Source: Streptomyces nanshensis | GTDB taxonomy: Bacteria > Actinomycetota > Actinomycetes > Streptomycetales > Streptomycetaceae | Assembly (NCBI RefSeq): GCF_001751255.1 | Contig: NZ_LJGW01000325.1 | Location: 4,389 to 41,348, forward strand | Reading direction: 5' to 3' | Length of the DNA: 36,960 nt | Shown: in pieces, positions 32,434-36,960 of the stretch | Layout of the letters: every line of letters starts with the position of its first letter | How positions within the stretch are numbered: position 1 is the first letter of the stretch | Translations under genes and position numbers: made by a program | The notes under the pieces: model-generated | The model's database searches: none | What the model was told of the DNA's origin: nothing | The model's input: only the letters and a program-made list of their open reading frames with translations

Positions 32434-33720
32434 TCAGCCCCGGCGCCCGGCCGGCGGCGCCGTCGAGCCGCGTGCCATCAGCTCGGTGCGTACGGTCGCG
32501 ACGCCGCCCGGGGGCGGGGCCTCGCGGCCCAGGGCGAGGCGTCCGGCGCGTGCGCCCGCGTCGTGCAGGGGGATGCGGACGGTGGTGAGCGTCGGGCTGG
32601 CGTCGGCGCTGAAGGGCAGATCGTCGAAGCCCGCGACGGAGACGTCCTCGGGGATGCGCAGACCCTGGTCGCGCAGGGCCGCGCAGATGCCCAGCGCGAC
32701 GGTGTCGTTCGCGGCGAGCACGGCGGTCAGATCGGGGACGCGGCGCAGCAGTTCGAGGGCGCCGTCGTAGCCGGAGGAACGGTCGTACGCGCCGCCGTGC
32801 ACGGTGAACTGCTCGGCCTGGGCGAGGAGTTCGGGGGCCGCGGCACGCAGCGCCTGCCGGTGGCCCTCCAGCCGGTCGCGGGTCGTGGTGCGGTTCGCGG
32901 GGCCCGTCACATAGCCGATGCTGCGGTGGCCGAGGGAGAGCAGATGCTCGGTCAGACGGCGGCTGCCGCCGCGGTTGTCGAAGGCGACGGTGACGATGCC
33001 GTCCCCCTCGCCGGCGGCGGACGCGGTACCGGTCCCGGTGGCGGTGGCGGGTGCGGTGCCCGTACCCGTGCCCGTACCGGGGGAGGGGCGGCCGTCCTCG
33101 GCTATCCGCTCCCTTTCCTGCCGGTGCTCCTGCCGCTGTTCCTGCCGGCGTTCCTGCCGGGCCCGCCGCTCGCTCTGCTCGTGCTGCTCCTGCTGTTCGC
33201 GCTCCTGCTTCTCCGCCTCCGGGGCGAGCGGCGGCCGTCCGCACAGCACGATCCGTGTGCCGCTCGCCGCGAGGCGGCGCAGCCTGGTGGCCAGCGCGGC
33301 GCCGTGCTCCTCGTCCTCGACGCCGCTGCCGGTGAGGACGACCGCGGCCGCGCGCTGCCGCTGGAGGTGCGTGAGATAGGTCAGTTCACGCTCGGTCGAG
33401 CCGCCGGTGTTGCAGACGACGGCGAGCTTACGGGCTCCCGGGCCGCCCTCTCCGCCCGTGCCCATCTCGCTCTGCACGGCGCTGGCGATGATGCCGAAGA
33501 AGGGGTCGGCGATGTCGTTGACGAGAACGCCGACGAGGTCGGAGGTGGCCGCGGCGAGTGCGCTGGCCGGGCCGTTGACGACGTACTGGAGTTCCTCGAC
33601 CGCGCGCATCACCCGTGTCCGAGTGGCGCCCGCGACGGGGTAGTTGCCGCTCAGCACGCGTGAGACGGTCGCCGCCGAGACCCCTGCTCGCGTCGCCACA
33701 TCGGCCAGAGTCACTGCCAT
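32434..33720 (-). CDS. LacI-family transcriptional repressor with long charged insertion
   Basis: 428 residues, longer than the usual 330-350. N-terminal LacI helix-turn-helix with hinge (TLADVATRAGVSAATVSRVLSG), then a periplasmic-binding-like domain (GVLVNDIADPFFGIIASAV; VLAANDTVALGICAALRDQGLRIPEDVSVAGFDDLPFSA). Between residues about 165 and 240 (33001-33228) lies an extra Glu/Gln/Arg-rich run ending in Gly-Thr and Ala-Thr repeats, placed where relatives have a short loop. ATG 33720 has GGAGG 5 nt upstream. Divergent from the oxidoreductase operon, whose start region holds a LacI-type AAGCGCTT site; regulation of that operon is likely. Effector unknown. Confidence 0.92.
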   Translation of the reverse strand: MAVTLADVATRAGVSAATVSRVLSGNYPVAGATRTRVMRAVEELQYVVNGPASALAAATSDLVGVLVNDIADPFFGIIASAVQSEMGTGGEGGPGARKLAVVCNTGGSTERELTYLTHLQRQRAAAVVLTGSGVEDEEHGAALATRLRRLAASGTRIVLCGRPPLAPEAEKQEREQQEQHEQSERRARQERRQEQRQEHRQERERIAEDGRPSPGTGTGTGTAPATATGTGTASAAGEGDGIVTVAFDNRGGSRRLTEHLLSLGHRSIGYVTGPANRTTTRDRLEGHRQALRAAAPELLAQAEQFTVHGGAYDRSSGYDGALELLRRVPDLTAVLAANDTVALGICAALRDQGLRIPEDVSVAGFDDLPFSADASPTLTTVRIPLHDAGARAGRLALGREAPPPGGVATVRTELMARGSTAPPAGRRG

Positions 33721-33930
33721 CCAGTCCTCCGTTGTCCACAGTCACGTGATGATGCCGTCGGAAACCGCCCCCGCCGGGCGGACGCGGCAGGAGCGCGGCA
33801 GTGCGGCCGTGCGGTGGCGCGGTGACGCCGACGGCGCGGAAGCACATCGGCGCAGTACACGCGGTACGCCCGCCCCTGTCGGTGCCCGAACGCGCCCATA
33901 TTCTCACCCCGCGTGTTCGTTGGTGACCGC

Positions 33931-33938
33931 AACCGGTT
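33931..33938. promoter_or_regulatory. AACCGGTT palindrome in the lacI-oxidoreductase gap
   Basis: Perfect 8-bp palindrome with a central CG, the usual centre of LacI-family operators. Possible second site of the divergent region; weak alone. Confidence 0.3.
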
Positions 33939-33986
33939 CCCTGGTCTGTTTTCTGCTGCACGCTTTCGTCCCGTCGTGCACGGGTC

Positions 33987-34016
33987 TTGTCCTGTCATAT
34001 CAAGCGGCCGTAGTGT
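33987..34016 (+). promoter_or_regulatory. Promoter of the oxidoreductase operon
   Basis: TTGTCC (33987-33992), 18-bp spacer and TAGTGT (34011-34016), predicted start near 34023. Confidence 0.45.
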
Positions 34017-34027
34017 CCACGCACGGC

Positions 34028-34035
34028 AAGCGCTT
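34028..34035. promoter_or_regulatory. LacI-type operator core
   Basis: AAGCGCTT in the context GGCAAGCGCTTTCTCC lies just downstream of the predicted start site, a normal place for a repressor. The core matches the centre of many LacI-family operators. Confidence 0.55.
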
Positions 34036-34059
34036 TCTCCACCGACGGGAGCCCGCTGC

Positions 34060-35259
34060 ATGCCAGTTGACGGAACTCCCCTGCGCGCGGCCGTCGTCGG
34101 GACCGGCGGCATCGTCACCGACAGCCATCTGCCCGCGCTGCGCGCCCACTCCGCACGCGTACGGCTCGTCGCGGCCGTGGACGTCGACGACGCGTCCCTC
34201 TCCGCGTTTCTCCGCACAGCGCATGCCGCGCTCGGCGAACGCGTCGCCGGATACCGGGAGTTGGCCGCGATGCTCGCCGCCGAACGGCCCGATCTCGTCC
34301 TCGTCGGCACACCGCCCGCGCTGCACGCGACGCAGACCGTCGCCGCGCTGCGCGCCGGGGCGTGGGTGCTGTGCGAGAAGCCGCTCTGTCTCTCGCTCGC
34401 GGAGTACGACACGATCGCCGCCGAGGAGGGGACGGAGGGTACGGAGGGGCCGGGTGGTACTCAGAGCGCGGCGGGCTCCGGCCCTCAACCGGGCGCCGTC
34501 GACGGCCCGTTCGCCTCGTGCGTCTTCCAGCACCGCTACGGCTCCGGCGCCGCACACGCGCGTGACCTGCTGCGCTCCGGCCGCCTCGGACCGCCGCTCG
34601 TCGCCCACTGCCAGACGACCTGGTATCGCGACGCGGCGTACTACTCCGTTCCCTGGCGCGGGCGTTGGGCCACCGAGGGCGGCGGGCCGACCGTGGGCCA
34701 CGGCATCCACCAGATGGACCTGCTGCTCCATCTCCTCGGCGACTGGCGGGAGATACGCGCGATGGCGGGGCGGCTCGCGCACGACGTCGAGAGCGAGGAC
34801 GTCTCCACCGCCCTCGTCCGCTTCGAAAGCGGCGCCCTGGCCACCGTCGTCAACAGCGTGCTCAGCGCGGACGAGGTCAGCCGCATCCGCATCGACTGCG
34901 CCGACGCCACAGTGGAGTTGACGCATCTCTACGGCCACGGCAACGACGACTGGGCCTACACCCCCGCCCCGCACGCACACGGGCTGCGCGCGCCGGACGC
35001 GCACTGGCGCACCCCCGCCGCCGACGTGCCCAGCTCGCACGCCGCCCAACTCGGCGGCTTCCTCGACGCGATGGAGAAGGGCGAACGCCCGCCGGGCAGC
35101 GGCCGGGACGCCCGCCGTACGCTCGAACTCCTCGCCGCGCTCTACAAGTCGGCCTTCACGGCCGCCCCCGTACACGCCGGTGAACTCTCGCCCCGCGATC
35201 CGTTCTACTGCGCCATGCACGGCAACCACCCCGACTGGGCACCCAGGGAGCACTGTTGA
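34060..35259 (+). CDS. Gfo/Idh/MocA-family NAD(P)-dependent oxidoreductase
   Basis: 399 residues. N-terminal Rossmann fold with AAVVGTGGIVTDSHLPAL, then the cofactor motif CEKPLCLSLAEY, then an alpha/beta domain with the catalytic-region GHGIHQMDLLLHLLGDW. An insertion of about 27 Gly/Thr/Glu/Pro-rich residues (near 126-152, starting GTEGTEGPGG) separates the cofactor motif from the FQHRYGSG strand. ATG 34060 has GGGAG 8 nt upstream. First gene of a plus-strand operon with a PmoA-like and a cupin gene, facing a LacI gene. Probably oxidises or reduces a sugar, polyol or inositol; substrate unknown. Confidence 0.9.
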   Translation: MPVDGTPLRAAVVGTGGIVTDSHLPALRAHSARVRLVAAVDVDDASLSAFLRTAHAALGERVAGYRELAAMLAAERPDLVLVGTPPALHATQTVAALRAGAWVLCEKPLCLSLAEYDTIAAEEGTEGTEGPGGTQSAAGSGPQPGAVDGPFASCVFQHRYGSGAAHARDLLRSGRLGPPLVAHCQTTWYRDAAYYSVPWRGRWATEGGGPTVGHGIHQMDLLLHLLGDWREIRAMAGRLAHDVESEDVSTALVRFESGALATVVNSVLSADEVSRIRIDCADATVELTHLYGHGNDDWAYTPAPHAHGLRAPDAHWRTPAADVPSSHAAQLGGFLDAMEKGERPPGSGRDARRTLELLAALYKSAFTAAPVHAGELSPRDPFYCAMHGNHPDWAPREHC

Positions 35260-35296
35260 GCACACAGCGAGGGACGCGGATGAGCGGGAGCGGCGG

Positions 35297-36265
35297 ATGA
35301 GCGGGTTCGGCGCAGGCGACGGCGACGACGTGCGCGCCGGCCTCCCCGTCACCGTCACGCACACGCACGGCGAACGCGTCACCGTCGCGGCGGGCGGCAC
35401 CGAGCTGATGGCGTACGTCTACGCCCCCGACCCGGTGGCGTTCGAGTCGCGCAAGCCGTACGCGCATCCGCTGCGCACCCTCGCGGGCAGCGTCGTCACC
35501 GGCTACCGGCCCAACGACCACCGCTGGCACAAGGGCCTCCAGATGACGGCCAGCCATCTGTCGGGCCAGAACTTCTGGGGCGGCAACTCCTATGTGCACG
35601 GCTCGGGTTATCTGCCGCGGCACGAACTCGTCGGCTCCATGCGGCACGACGCCTTCGAGAGCTTCGAAGTCTCCGCCGACAGGCTGGACTTCACCGAACT
35701 GCTCGCCTGGATCCCCAACAGCGGCGAGGAGTGGGCGCGGGAACGGCGCCGCGTGGCGCTGCACTCGGTGGACGAGCTGAGCAGCTCGTACGTCCTCGAC
35801 TGGTCCATCGAGCTGACCAACACCCGTGGCGCACCACTGGAGTTCGGCTCGCCCACGACGCACGGCCGCGAGATGGCCGGCTACACCGGGCTGCACTGGC
35901 GCGGGCCGCGCGACTTCACCGGCGGCCAGGTGCTCTCACCGGCCGGGCCGAGCACCGACGAGGAGATGATGGGGCAGTCCGCCGAGGAGCACCCCTGGAT
36001 CGCCTTCACCGGCGAACACGACGGCTACGACGGGCAGTCGACGCTCGTCTTCGCGCACGCGCCCGGCAACGAGGACTCGGTGCACCCCTCGCACTGGTTC
36101 GTGCGCTCCGAGCCCGTGCCGACGGTCGCCTTCTCGTGGGCGTTCTTCGAGGAGTTCGTCCTGCCGCCGGGCGGCTCGTTCGCGTACGGCTACCGGCTGC
36201 TGGTCGCCGACGGCGCCCTGGACGTGGACGGCGTGGAACGCCGACTGGCCGCGGTTCCCCGGTGA
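35297..36265 (+). CDS. PmoA-like (DUF6807) family protein
   Basis: 322 residues, no signal peptide. Conserved motifs NDHRWHKGLQMTAS, SGQNFWGGNSY, SPTTHGREMAGYTGLHWRGPRDF and HPSHWFVRSEPVPTVAFSW match the family called methane-oxygenase PmoA-like, a beta-sandwich fold often found in sugar gene clusters. The name does not mean methane oxidation. Histidines in NDHRWH and TTHGRE could bind metal or sugar. ATG 35297 has GGGAG 7 nt upstream; an ATG at 35280 in another frame stops at once. It starts 37 nt after the oxidoreductase, so it is in the same operon. Confidence 0.82.
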   Translation: MSGFGAGDGDDVRAGLPVTVTHTHGERVTVAAGGTELMAYVYAPDPVAFESRKPYAHPLRTLAGSVVTGYRPNDHRWHKGLQMTASHLSGQNFWGGNSYVHGSGYLPRHELVGSMRHDAFESFEVSADRLDFTELLAWIPNSGEEWARERRRVALHSVDELSSSYVLDWSIELTNTRGAPLEFGSPTTHGREMAGYTGLHWRGPRDFTGGQVLSPAGPSTDEEMMGQSAEEHPWIAFTGEHDGYDGQSTLVFAHAPGNEDSVHPSHWFVRSEPVPTVAFSWAFFEEFVLPPGGSFAYGYRLLVADGALDVDGVERRLAAVPR

Positions 36266-36294
36266 GCCGGGGCGGCGAGAGGAGGGAGAGAGCC

Positions 36295-36960
36295 ATGGGG
36301 GAGCGGACGCCGGGTGCCCGACTGCCGGGCGGCATCGGCCTGTCGCACGTCTCCGCGTACGACTGGGAGGCGCCCGACGGCATGTGCGGCGGCAGCCCGC
36401 ACATCCATCTCGCGTGCACCGAGGCGTACGTCGTCACGGCGGGCGAGGGTTCGGTGCAGACGCTGACCGTCGAGGACGGCTTCACCGAGACGCGGCTGGA
36501 GCCGGGCGTGATCGCCTGGTTCACACCGGGGACGGTGCACCGGATGGTGCACGGCGGCGACCCCGGGCCGGGCGGATCCGGAACCGGCGGACCCGCCCGG
36601 TCCGGCGTCTCGGGCGAGGCGCGCGGCGGCGGACTGCGGGTGACGGTGCTGATGCAGAACAGCGGCCTCCCGGAGGCAGGCGACGCGGTGTTCACCTTTC
36701 CGCCCGAGGTGCTGGCCGACCCCGGCGCGTACGCGGCGGCCGCCGCCCTCCCCGCCACGGGCGGCCCGGAAGCGGAACGGGCCGCACACGAGCGGCGCGA
36801 CCTCGCCGTCCAGGGCTTCCTTCAGCTCCGGCAGGCGCTGGAGGAGGACGGCGACGCCGCCCCGCTGCTCGCCTTCCACCGTGCCGCCGTACGGCTCGTG
36901 GCCCCCAAGGTGGCGGAGTGGCAGGCCCGTTGGCGCGACGGCGCGCTGGCCGCAGCGGAG
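36295..36960 (+). CDS. Cupin-domain protein (3' end outside window)
   Basis: 222 codons are present and the frame is open at the right edge. Cupin motif 1 is seen as CGGSPHIHLACTEAYVVTAGEG (given as SPHIHLACTEAYVV and AGEG) and motif 2 as PGVIAWFTPGTVHRMVH, so the metal-binding His-x-His, Glu and His are present. A Gly-rich insertion (about residues 86-110) follows motif 2. ATG 36295 has GGAGG about 10 nt upstream and lies 29 nt after the PmoA-like gene. Likely a sugar-binding or isomerising accessory enzyme of the same operon. Confidence 0.82.
   Translation, partial: MGERTPGARLPGGIGLSHVSAYDWEAPDGMCGGSPHIHLACTEAYVVTAGEGSVQTLTVEDGFTETRLEPGVIAWFTPGTVHRMVHGGDPGPGGSGTGGPARSGVSGEARGGGLRVTVLMQNSGLPEAGDAVFTFPPEVLADPGAYAAAAALPATGGPEAERAAHERRDLAVQGFLQLRQALEEDGDAAPLLAFHRAAVRLVAPKVAEWQARWRDGALAAAE

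Overview
The window is high-GC DNA with strong G/C preference at third codon positions, many GTG starts and several leaderless genes, which points to Streptomyces or a close relative. The best marker is the first gene: an AdpA (BldH) homologue carrying one TTA codon between its two domains, as in Streptomyces adpA. From memory, the order adpA - small membrane protein - usp - glmS2 - hexosaminidase - acdH/hmgL/acc genes - TetR - acyl-CoA dehydrogenase - agmatinase follows the S. coelicolor chromosome around SCO2792 down to about SCO2770, so most of the left half looks like core chromosome.

Layout. 1-3.3 kb: adpA (minus, runs off the left edge), a small membrane protein and a universal stress protein. 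3.4-7.7 kb: amino-sugar genes, glmS and a small conserved protein (minus) and a secreted GH20 hexosaminidase (plus) with a DasR-type site over its promoter. 7.8-16.2 kb: leucine/branched-chain acyl-CoA catabolism. A four-gene minus operon (carboxyltransferase, biotin carboxylase/BCCP, HMG-CoA lyase, acyl-CoA dehydrogenase) is divergent from a TetR regulator and a second acyl-CoA dehydrogenase, with two identical-pattern operators between them. 16.3-17.2 kb: TesB-type thioesterase.

17.2-19.3 kb is the most accessory-looking stretch: an Erm-type 23S rRNA methyltransferase gene, a 42-residue leaderless ORF and a six-repeat type I-E-like CRISPR array with no cas genes in the window, all on the minus strand. 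19.3-21.4 kb: a phosphatase-like protein and an agmatinase, divergent. 21.4-22.1 kb: a long non-coding stretch with a U-tailed inverted repeat, a possible 46-residue ORF, a 42-nt pyrimidine tract and a dyad. 22.1-26.3 kb: one giant gene holding both halves of an asymmetric ABC exporter. 26.3-31.3 kb: secreted GH65 enzyme with an F5/8C-like domain, Nudix hydrolase, secreted S37-type tripeptidyl aminopeptidase.

31.4-36.96 kb: a carbohydrate-type cluster. LacI regulator and sugar-phosphate isomerase/epimerase (minus) face a Gfo/Idh/MocA oxidoreductase, a PmoA-like protein and a cupin (plus, cut by the right edge). The proteins of this cluster carry unusual low-complexity loop insertions.

I see no rRNA, tRNA, transposase or prophage genes. 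No entirely new multi-gene system is evident. The strongest leads are the erm leader hairpin, the orphan CRISPR array on the same strand as erm, a 26-bp perfect palindrome beside the DasR-type site, the paired TetR operators and the recurrent low-complexity insertions.
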